The notes under the pieces: model-generated
Told to the model about the DNA's origin: nothing
Database searches by the model: none
Seen by the model: the letters and a program-made list of their open reading frames with translations, nothing else
Origin: Calothrix sp. PCC 6303
GTDB lineage: Bacteria > Cyanobacteriota > Cyanobacteriia > Cyanobacteriales > Nostocaceae
DNA: 64,000 nucleotides
Assembly (NCBI RefSeq): GCF_000317435.1
Contig: NC_019751.1
Location: forward strand, 5,270,001 to 5,334,000
Direction of reading: 5' to 3'
Shown: in pieces, positions 55,713 through 63,677 of the stretch
How the letters are laid out: every line of letters starts with the position of its first letter
Numbering within the stretch: position 1 is the stretch's first letter
Translations under genes and position numbers: made by a program

Positions 55713-56372
55713 ATGAGTAGTCAAATTTCTACCCCTGAAACCGTTCTCCAGCAATTACACTGGCGCTATGCCACTAAAAAATTTGATTCAACTAAAAAAA
55801 TCCCAAATGATATCTGGAATGCATTAGAACAAAGCATGGTATTGGCACCCTCATCCTTTGGGCTGCAACCCTGGAAATTTATTGTTGTTCGGAATCCAGA
55901 AATTCGTCAGCAACTACTGCCGCATTCCTGGGGACAAGCTCAAGTTGTCGATGCATCCCATTTGGTGGTATTTACAATTAAGCAGGATATTAACGGTGAT
56001 GATGTCGAACGCTACCTTGAGCGGATGGCAGAAGTTCAACAAGTACCAGTGGACAACCTTCAGAAATTTGGTGCAGTCGTCAAAGGCTTCATCGAGAAAC
56101 CTCCCTATCCTTTGAATATTGATGAGTGGTCAATTCGTCAACTGTACATTGCCTTGGGTCAATTCATGACGTCTGCTGCTATGTTGGGTATAGATACATG
56201 TCCTATGGAAGGTTTAATGCCCAGTAAGTACGACGAAGTACTAGGACTAGCTGCCCAAGGCTATAAAACCGCAGTTGCTTGTCCCGCAGGGTATCGCGCA
56301 GCCGATGATCACAGCGCGGAAAGACCAAAAGTACGTTTTAAAACCGAAGATGTAGTCCAATATGTAGACTAA
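55713..56372 (+). CDS. NAD(P)H-dependent nitroreductase (NfsB-like)
   Basis: 219 residues. FMN-binding nitroreductase fold: HWRYATKKFDSTKKIP at the N-terminus (Arg and Lys for FMN), LAPSSFGLQPWKFIVV (PSS.G.QP), LGQFMTSAAMLGIDTCPMEG, and C-terminal AERPKVRFKTEDVV. It reduces nitro-aromatics or quinones with NAD(P)H; the physiological substrate is unknown. The ATG at 55713 is clear. A strong hairpin follows at 56474-56505. Confidence 0.9.
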   Translation: MSSQISTPETVLQQLHWRYATKKFDSTKKIPNDIWNALEQSMVLAPSSFGLQPWKFIVVRNPEIRQQLLPHSWGQAQVVDASHLVVFTIKQDINGDDVERYLERMAEVQQVPVDNLQKFGAVVKGFIEKPPYPLNIDEWSIRQLYIALGQFMTSAAMLGIDTCPMEGLMPSKYDEVLGLAAQGYKTAVACPAGYRAADDHSAERPKVRFKTEDVVQYVD

Positions 56373-56473
56373 TCTCCCGGATCAATGTTGCCTTAAAGAG
56401 TATCTTCAAGAGCAACCCCAAGATTTTTTGAAGGCAGCCTCAAGGAGTAGAGCCAACCTGTAAAAGCATTTCT

Positions 56474-56505
56474 GGTGTTGCTGAATTTCCAAGTTCAGCA
56501 ACACC
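56474..56505 (+). terminator. Hairpin after the nitroreductase gene
   Basis: A 12-bp perfect stem, ggtgttgctgaa with ttcagcaacacc, around the loop tttccaag. No long T-run follows, so efficiency is uncertain. The rest of the region 56373-56737 contains only small frames without support. Confidence 0.6.
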
Positions 56506-56737
56506 ATACTCTTAAGCACAGCGCCACAAAATATCTATTGGCTTTTATCTACCCAAAAAACTCTGATAACAAAAAAATATTCAACAATGAAGGCAACCAA
56601 CTTTTCACTCAAAACAGTGAAGACTTTGGCAGCCGCTCCAACCAAATTATCTCCTATCCTTCTTTGGTGTTCCTGCACTTCCAAAATTGAAGAAATGCAC
56701 CCCGAAGAGCTTGACAGAGTATTCTTGATTTATCTCT

Positions 56738-57418
56738 TTAAGCTGGAGCAAAGGCTCCCTCTGGAATTGGCACAATCTGAGGAGTAGATAGGCAGGTTCC
56801 CTGCCGATACCACACACCTTCCGCCTCGAATGCTTCAAACTGGGTGGTAAGAATTGCCCAAGTTTGTTCATTCAAGCCAGCCGCATAAGTCCAAGTGAAG
56901 CGTCCATCATTGTGGAGCTTACTTTCTAATTCGTCTAAGTCCTCAGGTAGCCAAAACTGAGTCATTACCCTTTGTGTTGCCACCTCTGGAGGTGTTTGTA
57001 ACATATCAGCCATCGCCTGATTGACAATGATTTGCTTACGAGTGTCCTGTCTGACTATGCTGATGGGACGTTCATTTTCGGCAGCGTTAACCATCCGATA
57101 TAGTAACTCGGCGGGTATATGTAACTGACTACAGAAAACTGAACCTCCAGAATACAGGATTCTCTCGGCGGTTTCTGATGGTGTAGGCATTGCTGCCGAT
57201 GTCATCCAGCCGAAGAATTCAATGGGGTTTTTGCAACCCCTCCATTTAATTCTTACCTTTCCATTAATTTTTGCCGCAGTTTCACTTAGGGCTTCTCCGT
57301 AGCCCTGAGCAAGATAAGTTGCATCTTGCTTTGTGGGCGCGAGAATGGAAATTCCTTCGTGAGAGATCTTGTAGTTCCATCCGGGCAGATTTAGTATCCT
57401 AAGAATACCTGTGCTCAT
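56738..57418 (-). CDS. PAS-like domain protein in an overlapping gene pair
   Basis: 226 residues. The first half (GWNYKISHEGISILAPTKQD ... INGKVRIKWRG) is an unrecognised small domain. The second half (about 115-215) is PAS-like: RPISIVRQDTRKQIIVNQAM, FWLPEDLDELESKLHNDGRF, TQFEAFEAEGVWYRQGTCLS. No output domain is attached, so it probably signals through a partner. Its start overlaps the end of the RHH/HTH gene by 20 bp, implying translational coupling. Confidence 0.7.
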   Translation of the reverse strand: MSTGILRILNLPGWNYKISHEGISILAPTKQDATYLAQGYGEALSETAAKINGKVRIKWRGCKNPIEFFGWMTSAAMPTPSETAERILYSGGSVFCSQLHIPAELLYRMVNAAENERPISIVRQDTRKQIIVNQAMADMLQTPPEVATQRVMTQFWLPEDLDELESKLHNDGRFTWTYAAGLNEQTWAILTTQFEAFEAEGVWYRQGTCLSTPQIVPIPEGAFAPA

Positions 57419-57851
57419 ATCCTTTTATACTTCCAGAGTTGTTATATACATTTACACTGCCAGAATCGGAAAACACGGAAATTTTGAAAGTTTTTTGCCA
57501 AATTATTTTTCGCTCCTCCTCCGGAATACCTAAAGCAGATGTAATGATTGCAAAATCACCAGGTGTTGGCAGTACTTCCCCTTTTGCGATCGCTTGCAGA
57601 TTCTTCACCCCGCAGCGCTTGAGTTTGGCAATATTAGCTGTCACCACATCGGCAATTGTTTCCATCGGCACGGGTTTGGCTATAGCCGCAGAGCCATTGA
57701 TTCTGGCTATCCACTCACGAGTCATTTCTTCCAATGCATCACTCTGGGAAATACCCTCACGAGCGCATAGACTTTTGAACTCCCGCGCTAAATCAATGGG
57801 TATGTAACCACTAACTTGTTTGTAATCTTCAGAACGCCTTCTATCAGACAT
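57399..57851 (-). CDS. Ribbon-helix-helix / helix-turn-helix type DNA-binding protein
   Basis: 150 residues. Residues about 10-50 (VSGYIPIDLAREFKSLCARE and on) fit a ribbon-helix-helix or CopG-like start. Residues 65-115 (ETIADVVTANIAKLKRCGVK, then GEVLPTPGDFAIITSALGIP) look like a second helical, HTH-like domain. The tail is Ser/Asn/Gly-rich. It is first in a two-gene unit with the PAS protein and may be its DNA-binding output. Similar modules occur on cyanobacterial plasmids, so transfer is possible. Confidence 0.65.
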   Translation of the reverse strand: MSDRRRSEDYKQVSGYIPIDLAREFKSLCAREGISQSDALEEMTREWIARINGSAAIAKPVPMETIADVVTANIAKLKRCGVKNLQAIAKGEVLPTPGDFAIITSALGIPEEERKIIWQKTFKISVFSDSGSVNVYNNSGSIKGYEHRYS

Positions 57852-58376
57852 ATTGTTTGACCACTCAATTCGATAATTACCACCTACCTTTTATATTCGC
57901 TCATGACATCATAAAAGCAGGACAATCTTGTTAGTCTTTTTTAAATGACATGTTGACAAATAAAAATGACAAGATTAGTATTAAGATGTGGAGCAGTAGG
58001 CAATTAAAAAACAAAAAAGGCAGAACACCCCGGAAGCCAGCTCTTCACTCTAAAAGCTAACTCAGTTAAGGATTTTCAGAGTTTTTCCCTCCTTTCTCAG
58101 TATATATGCTGGAGTTGAATTTAGGACATGAGAAACTTTAAGGTTTATGTACGTAATTAGACGTATAGAAATCTCACTGAAGACTTTTAGAGTTGCATTC
58201 GGACAGACTATAGCTATATTAGTTGCTGAAAATTAGTTGCTGAAATTCCAGAATAAAATCTCCCAATAACCAGTAAGTGCAGATACAATTGACTTCCACG
58301 TCGGAACATCTAGTCCGAAAACAGCACAGATGTACCCAGCTTCAAACCCAATTAAAGTATCGAATCGGCTAAAACC
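57852..58376. other. Divergent intergenic region before the 101-residue gene
   Basis: 525 bp, AT-rich. Near 57945 lies acatgttgacaaataaaaatgacaa, with a -35-like ttgaca on the plus strand. No gene is seen. It should carry the promoters of the RHH/PAS pair and of the following small gene. Confidence 0.5.
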
Positions 58377-58682
58377 ATGACTCAATTAACCTTCGAGCAA
58401 TTTGTTCATCCCCTATCAGAGTTTCCCAAAGTCATTAACCCCCACAATAATGATGAACCAATGTTAGATGTGTATACGATGGCAGGGATAATGCTTTTTA
58501 CAGCTTGTGCAAACAACAATCAAGCTGCTCGTGAAGGTGCGCTAAATACATCAGCAATCAATGCTGGACTGGTAGATGTGAAATTATTGTACGCAAGGTG
58601 TAGAATGGGCGATCGAGCCGCCATCTTACAAATGATTAGTTTGATTGCCTCTGGTTTAGAAACAAAATTACAGCTAGTTTAG
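58377..58682 (+). CDS. Small hypothetical protein upstream of the GG-leader peptide array
   Basis: 101 residues, acidic start (LTFEQFVHPLSEFPKVINPH), helical remainder (TMAGIMLFTACANNNQAARE ... AILQMISLIASGLETKL). No signal peptide, no membrane helix, no double glycine. I do not recognise the family. Its position 0.6 kb before the peptide array, on the same strand, is the only hint to function. Confidence 0.55.
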   Translation: MTQLTFEQFVHPLSEFPKVINPHNNDEPMLDVYTMAGIMLFTACANNNQAAREGALNTSAINAGLVDVKLLYARCRMGDRAAILQMISLIASGLETKLQLV

Positions 58683-59291
58683 GTTTCCCTTTCCAGCTTG
58701 GAGAGTGTGATATTTATTTGTGAAATGGTGAGTGCAATAGTCTCACGAGTGATATTTAAGTGATACCTATGGTAGTAAACAAGCTACGCACTTTGATTTT
58801 TACCGAAAAATTGGGTATGAGTTTCAAATAAAAAAAAGAATTTGGACGGCAGTTCCTTCAAGTCGGCATAGCCACCCAGCGCACTGCCTCAGTAATCTAA
58901 CAAGGGTAGGGCATACCCGAATTCACTATAGCCCTTCGGGCATTAAAGAAAGGGGAGAGTCCCACCCCTGGACTAGATACTGCAAGGTATCTGGGTATGT
59001 AACATAGATCTTAGAACCCCAACTTTTGTATATAGAAGTTGGGGTTCTACTTTTGCATAGGAATAAATCATAACTTGAGTAGCGTCTCCGCAAGATTCTT
59101 CGTCCCTAAGAAGGACTATTGAAAATATATATTTGCTTGAAAAGCTTACAGCGTGTGCTTTTTGAGAATTCAGAAATTTTTTCTGATTTTATCCCCCAAA
59201 AAACTGCATGAAATCAAAAACCCATCCCTAGATGTAATCATGAGGGTGAAAAACACCACAACACACACAACTAATTAACGGAATCAGAATT
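58683..59291. other. Intergenic region with candidate structured RNA and peptide-array promoter
   Basis: 609 bp without a protein gene. The centre (58845-59050) holds many short stems and is described separately. The last 240 bp, up to the first peptide gene, should contain its promoter. The ribosome site of copy 1 is weaker-looking (aacggaatcagaattatg) than that of copies 2-4 (aacggagtattgaatcatg). Confidence 0.55.
58845..59050 (+). ncRNA. Candidate structured RNA (possibly HEARO/omega-RNA-like, orphan)
   Basis: Stems seen: ggcagt 58848-58853 with actgcc 58883-58888; gggta 58904-58908 with taccc 58914-58918; gccc-ttc-gggc 58931-58941; agggg 58951-58955 with cccct 58965-58969; an 8-bp stem 58973-58980 with 58987-58994; and a 13-bp perfect terminal stem 59013-59025 with 59036-59048. 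acccag (58874-58879) can also pair with ctgggt (58991-58996) as a long-range or pseudoknot contact. The general look recalls the HEARO/omega RNA of IscB elements from memory, but no IscB/HNH gene is present. The + strand is assumed. Confidence 0.5.
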
Positions 59292-59513
59292 ATGTTAAAC
59301 GGAATCAAAAGCGAAGCAATCGAACTTTCCGCTGATGAACTAGATGTAGTTGCAGGTGGTGCAACTGGTTTAAGCGAATTCGGCAACTTCTTCGCAGAAA
59401 GCAACCAAATTAACTCATTATTTAAAGTTGGTGCTAGTGGAACAGAGTCTTTAACTCAAGTTGTTAACCAAAAAGTTTCATCTAGTGCTGGTAAATCAGT
59501 TTTCGCTGGTTAA
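59292..59513 (+). CDS. Double-glycine-leader peptide (CTB-like bacteriocin), copy 1
   Basis: 73 residues. The leader MLNGIKSEAIELSADELDVVAGG ends in GG, the cut site of C39 peptidases; the phrase ELSADELDVVAGG is typical of CTB-like/NHLM-associated cyanobacterial precursors. The core of 50 residues (ATGLSEFGNFFAESNQINSL and on) is Ser/Gly/Asn-rich and has no cysteine, so it cannot form lanthionine or disulfide bridges. Only the first eight or so residues differ from copies 2 and 3. The expected processing and export machinery is the operon at 36979-42177. Confidence 0.88.
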   Translation: MLNGIKSEAIELSADELDVVAGGATGLSEFGNFFAESNQINSLFKVGASGTESLTQVVNQKVSSSAGKSVFAG

Positions 59514-59593
59514 TTTAATAAGTCTCAGCGGTGGGTTTCTGCCGCACCCTAAATCAATTAATTTACACAACTAATTTAACGGAGTATTGAATC

Positions 59594-59815
59594 ATGTCAC
59601 ACGAAATCAAAAACGAAGCAATCGAACTTTCCGCTGATGAACTAGATGTAGTTGCAGGTGGTGCAACTGGTTTAAGCGAATTCGGCAACTTCTTCGCAGA
59701 AAGCAACCAAATTAACTCATTATTTAAAGTTGGTGCTAGTGGAACAGAGTCTTTAACTCAAGTTGTTAACCAAAAAGTTTCATCTAGTGCTGGTAAATCA
59801 GTTTTCGCTGGTTAA
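59594..59815 (+). CDS. Double-glycine-leader peptide, copy 2
   Basis: 73 residues starting MSHEIKNEAIELSADELDVV with AGG closing the leader. The core is identical to copies 1 and 3. It has a clear Shine-Dalgarno site (ggag, 10 bases before the ATG) and sits exactly 302 bp after copy 1. The 80-bp spacer to the next copy is identical to the others. Confidence 0.88.
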   Translation: MSHEIKNEAIELSADELDVVAGGATGLSEFGNFFAESNQINSLFKVGASGTESLTQVVNQKVSSSAGKSVFAG

Positions 59816-59895
59816 TTTAATAAGTCTCAGCGGTGGGTTTCTGCCGCACCCTAAATCAATTAATTTACACAACTAATTTAACGGAGTATTGAATC

Positions 59896-60117
59896 ATGTC
59901 ACACGAAATCAAAAACGAAGCAATCGAACTTTCCGCTGATGAACTAGATGTAGTTGCAGGTGGTGCAACTGGTTTAAGCGAATTCGGCAACTTCTTCGCA
60001 GAAAGCAACCAAATTAACTCATTATTTAAAGTTGGTGCTAGTGGAACAGAGTCTTTAACTCAAGTTGTTAACCAAAAAGTTTCATCTAGTGCTGGTAAAT
60101 CAGTTTTCGCTGGTTAA
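59896..60117 (+). CDS. Double-glycine-leader peptide, copy 3
   Basis: Identical in protein sequence to copy 2, again 302 bp downstream, with an identical spacer and ribosome site. The identity at silent positions points to very recent tandem duplication. Confidence 0.88.
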   Translation: MSHEIKNEAIELSADELDVVAGGATGLSEFGNFFAESNQINSLFKVGASGTESLTQVVNQKVSSSAGKSVFAG

Positions 60118-60197
60118 TTTAATAAGTCTCAGCGGTGGGTTTCTGCCGCACCCTAAATCAATTAATTTACACAACTAATTTAACGGAGTATTGAATC

Positions 60198-60419
60198 ATG
60201 TCACACGAAATCAAAAACGAAGCAATCGAACTTTCCGCTGATGAACTAGATGTAGTTGCAGGTGGTGCAACTGGTTTAAGCGAATTCGGCAACTTCTTTG
60301 CAGAAAGCAACCAAATTAATTCATTATTTAAAGTTGGTGGTGGTGGAACAGAGTCTTTAACTCAAGTTGTTAACCAAAAAGTTTCATCTAGTGCTGGTAA
60401 ATCAGTTTTCGCTGGTTAA
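60198..60419 (+). CDS. Double-glycine-leader peptide, copy 4 (variant core)
   Basis: 73 residues. Leader identical to copies 2 and 3. The core differs by Ala48Gly and Ser49Gly (KVGGGGTESL in place of KVGASGTESL), plus two silent changes near 60299 and 60320. After the stop the repeat unit ends and unrelated sequence leads to the terminator at 60487. Confidence 0.88.
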   Translation: MSHEIKNEAIELSADELDVVAGGATGLSEFGNFFAESNQINSLFKVGGGGTESLTQVVNQKVSSSAGKSVFAG

Positions 60420-60486
60420 TTTGAGAAATTAACTGCACTTCAACATCAGTATTTGATTTTCCCTAACATCTTCAGTGAGTTAAATA

Positions 60487-60524
60487 CCCAGTCTGAGAAA
60501 TAATTTCCCAGACTGGGATTTTTT
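60487..60524. terminator. Bidirectional terminator between the peptide array and the GH57 gene
   Basis: A 9-bp stem cccagtctg (60487-60495) with cagactggg (60509-60517) is followed by attttttat on the plus strand. On the minus strand an A/T-rich flank is also present. It lies between two converging units and can serve both. Confidence 0.8.
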
Positions 60525-60528
60525 ATGA

Positions 60529-63135
60529 TTATTTACTGAGTGTTAATTTATTTAACCAAGGGGTCACATCAACTGCTAATGTTTGTCCCATCTGTAAAAG
60601 CTGTTGATATTTAGATGTATCTTGCTGATGGGTGACTGCATGAGCGCATTCTGGCAGAATACGATGATGGAGATGATGAAAGTACAGTTCTTGGGATCGT
60701 TCTAAGGTGACTCCTAAGTTTAGTTGATGTCCGACTGAAATAAGACGTTCGAGGCGCTTAATATCTGCTGCTAAATCATCGTGGGAATCATGCAATAATT
60801 GCCAAAGCGATCGCATGATCAATTGCTCGAAGATTTTTTTGATGATACTTGTATCAATTTTGCATTGTAAATGTTTAGCCTCGGTGGCTAATGCTTCTAA
60901 TTCTGAGAGATGATTCCCACTGGCAACAGGTTCTGTGATCTCTTGCTCTAAAGCTTTTAATATCGCCATACATCTTTGTCCGAGGGCAATCTCGGCTGCC
61001 ACTTGCAACTCTTGGGGGGCTGCTAGTCCGTCACGATGGAATGCCATAATAATTCCGTAATTATCCCGATATGTTTGGGTATAAAGTTGATCAAGTCTTG
61101 TTAATGTTTCTTGACTCAGAAGTCGCATCAACCGATGACGTTCTTCAGCAAAGAGATTTTGGAGACTAAAGGATTGCTCTCCAAATAGCTGTGTCATCAC
61201 GACGATGACATGTGCTGCACTTGCCTGTTGGAGTGCTGTAAATAACTGTTCTCGAATTTGGCTGTAGCTGCGTCTGCCTTCAAAGGGTTGGATGCAGCAG
61301 TGGAAGTCCCAACCACCTAAATGGAGGACTGCAAAAACCAAGTCTTCTTTTTCCCAAGTAATTTCTGACACTAGGGTTAAATGTCCAACCGCGAGGGTTA
61401 AAGATCCCATCCTTTCGAGGTGGTAATCTTGCTCAGTGGCAGTGTAGCAATAGACATGTTTTTGGTTATCAGTGGCGGAATGATGCCCATTGAACAAAGA
61501 CGCGATCGCATAATGTCCGGCAACCTGACGGAAACTGACTTGTGCTGTTAACACCAGTTGGTGGTAGACTTCAGCAGCGTTACCAAAACTCTCGATATTA
61601 CTGGGTGCTAGGGCAAGACGTTTAATAAATGATTTTTCTAGCTGTAATCCAGCTACATCCCCCGCTAATTCCAAAGCACGCGCCGCATAACGAAGAATTT
61701 GGGTACCTTCAGGGCGGGAAATTTCTTCAAAAAACCAACCACAACTGGTAAACATGAGTAAGGCGTGACGCTGCATTTCTAGGAGTCGTAAAGCGTCAAC
61801 TTGTTCAGATGCAGAGAGTTTATGAATTTGATGAGTTTGCAGAAAACGGCGGACATTTTCCGGAGTGCGATCGCGCATTACATCAATATACTCGTCGCGG
61901 GCTAGCCAAGGATCACGGAAAAATAATTTCCCATGCTTTTCATACACCTGAGTTAGTTGATCCCGTAACCAATTTAGGGCATCCCGCAATGGTCTACGCC
62001 ATTTTAAATGCCATCCTGGCGCACCACCACAACCACAATCATCTTGCCATCTATCTACACCGTGGGCGCAACTCCAAGCGGTGACAGGTTTAATTTCCAC
62101 TTCCCAAGTTGGTTGATTGATGCTGAGGTAATGGGCAAAGTTAGTTACAGTCCAACCTTGACGGGGAAATTCCCCAATGAAGGCATAAGCGAGGGTTTTT
62201 TCAGTTCCAGCTTTGTGATGTCCAAAGGTTTCACCATCGGTTGCTACCGAAATTAACTGTGCAGGACGGTGATCCCCACGGATAGCTGCGGCAATTCTCC
62301 CAGCAAAATGGTTCGAGTTGAACACGACATCACTAAAGCCCATATCACGGGAAATTGGACCATCGTAGAAAAAGATATCTATGTAGGAGTTGCGAGAACC
62401 GTCTTTGAGATAGCAACGATAGGGACGGGTGGGATCAATTTGACTTCCTCCCACTTCATGCCATTCGGGATCACTATTTTCATTGTTTGGTAGGAATCGA
62501 CAACGCTGTGCTTGGGATGGTGCTAAAACAATAAACTTGATCCCCTCAGCTACCAAAGCCTCTAAGGTTGCATAGTCTACGGCTGTTTCTGCCAGCCACA
62601 TACCTTCGGGATCACGTCCAAATCTGGATTTGAAGTCTGCTTTCCCCCAGCGAATCTGCGTGTATTTATCCCGCTCATTCGCCAACGGCATAATTATATG
62701 ATTGTATACTTGCGCGATCGCGTTTCCATGTCCGTTCAATCTTTCACAGCTTTTACGATCTGCTTCCAATATCCGCTGATACACTTCAACATCATGTCTT
62801 TCCAACCATGACATCAGCGTTGGACCAATATTAAAACTCATGTATTCGTAATTATTTACGATCCCCAGCAATTCACCCCGGTTGTTTAACACCCGCGCAA
62901 AGGCATTTGGACGATAACACTCGTGATGAATACGCTCATTCCAATCGTGAAATGGTGCAGCACCAGGTTGACGTTCAATGGCATCTAAATATGGATTTTC
63001 CCGTGGTGGTTGGTAAAAATGTCCATGTACCGTGACATAAACACCCGCAGCCGGTTTTAAGGGTTCGGGTGTAGAAGTGTCTGGCAATGTCAAGTCAAAA
63101 CCAGTGGTAGCTGGCAACTTAGCAGCAGAATTCAT
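60529..63135 (-). CDS. GH57-family glycoside hydrolase-like protein (DUF3536)
   Basis: 868 residues. N-terminal GH57 barrel: VTVHGHFYQPPRENPYLDAI (34-53), GIVNNYEYMSFNIGPTLMSW (91-110) and GMWLAETAVDYATLEAL (178-194), with Glu183 at the position of the GH57 nucleophile. The following large domain contains SVATDGETFGHHKAGTEKTL and an unusual DDCGCGGAPGWHLKWRRPL segment, as in the DUF3536 subfamily. It is expected to act on alpha-glucans (glycogen or maltodextrin), soluble and cytoplasmic. Substrate untested. Confidence 0.88.
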   Translation of the reverse strand: MNSAAKLPATTGFDLTLPDTSTPEPLKPAAGVYVTVHGHFYQPPRENPYLDAIERQPGAAPFHDWNERIHHECYRPNAFARVLNNRGELLGIVNNYEYMSFNIGPTLMSWLERHDVEVYQRILEADRKSCERLNGHGNAIAQVYNHIIMPLANERDKYTQIRWGKADFKSRFGRDPEGMWLAETAVDYATLEALVAEGIKFIVLAPSQAQRCRFLPNNENSDPEWHEVGGSQIDPTRPYRCYLKDGSRNSYIDIFFYDGPISRDMGFSDVVFNSNHFAGRIAAAIRGDHRPAQLISVATDGETFGHHKAGTEKTLAYAFIGEFPRQGWTVTNFAHYLSINQPTWEVEIKPVTAWSCAHGVDRWQDDCGCGGAPGWHLKWRRPLRDALNWLRDQLTQVYEKHGKLFFRDPWLARDEYIDVMRDRTPENVRRFLQTHQIHKLSASEQVDALRLLEMQRHALLMFTSCGWFFEEISRPEGTQILRYAARALELAGDVAGLQLEKSFIKRLALAPSNIESFGNAAEVYHQLVLTAQVSFRQVAGHYAIASLFNGHHSATDNQKHVYCYTATEQDYHLERMGSLTLAVGHLTLVSEITWEKEDLVFAVLHLGGWDFHCCIQPFEGRRSYSQIREQLFTALQQASAAHVIVVMTQLFGEQSFSLQNLFAEERHRLMRLLSQETLTRLDQLYTQTYRDNYGIIMAFHRDGLAAPQELQVAAEIALGQRCMAILKALEQEITEPVASGNHLSELEALATEAKHLQCKIDTSIIKKIFEQLIMRSLWQLLHDSHDDLAADIKRLERLISVGHQLNLGVTLERSQELYFHHLHHRILPECAHAVTHQQDTSKYQQLLQMGQTLAVDVTPWLNKLTLSK

Positions 63136-63677
63136 GCAAAACTATTCCAAATTACAGATAAACTTGCAATGATGTCGAGAACAATCAACCTGAAAAATTT
63201 TTAAGCTTACATTTAGCACAATCAGTACAAGTCACAACTATCAATCATAAACTCCGTTATCTTGTACAAATTCTGCTGTCGTATATGGGTTGTTGTTCTC
63301 CAGCCATGTCTTTGCCATTATAACCTCTCAGGACATAGCAATAACTAGTTGTCAGGTTACGTGGTGGCAAAAGCTAAAAACTTAAGACTGTCTTAATTTA
63401 TTAAACCGCATTTTTCATGTATGTTCTTGGTTTATTGTTTTAACTTTTCCTAAGAATTAATTCCTAAATTGAGACATTTAGTGAATTTAAGTTAACAAGG
63501 AAGTTAGCAAACTTAAAACAGTACAAATTCGGAGCCGTTTCCCTATAGGCTTAAGGCTATTCTAGTAAGGGGAGTCTTGACTCAGACAAAAATCCGGCAA
63601 TAATTAAGTCCAGGTTTGATCTGTAGGCTTAAGTCCGACTCCTGTTTGTAACTTGTGGTGTTGAGTATAGGTGAAAA
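63136..63677. other. Divergent intergenic region with possible structured leader before cax
   Basis: 542 bp. The part 63569-63649 can close with ggagtc (63569-63574) pairing with gactcc (63636-63641), and the motif taggcttaag occurs twice (63547 and 63625). This hints at a structured leader. No known riboswitch could be assigned. No gene is seen. Confidence 0.4.

Larger units (their letters stand above)
59302..60419 (+). repeat. 302-bp tandem repeat carrying four peptide genes
   Basis: Four units with start codons spaced exactly 302 bp (59292, 59594, 59896, 60198). The repeated unit includes each 222-bp gene and its 80-bp spacer. Units 2 and 3 appear identical; unit 1 has its own upstream region and first codons, and unit 4 its own downstream region and core changes. 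Confidence 0.9.

Noticed and set aside
56475-56787. Two overlapping plus-strand frames (71 and 66 residues) after the nitroreductase gene
   Set aside because: The first starts inside the hairpin, the second overlaps the PAS gene antisense; neither has a signal, family pattern or double-glycine leader.
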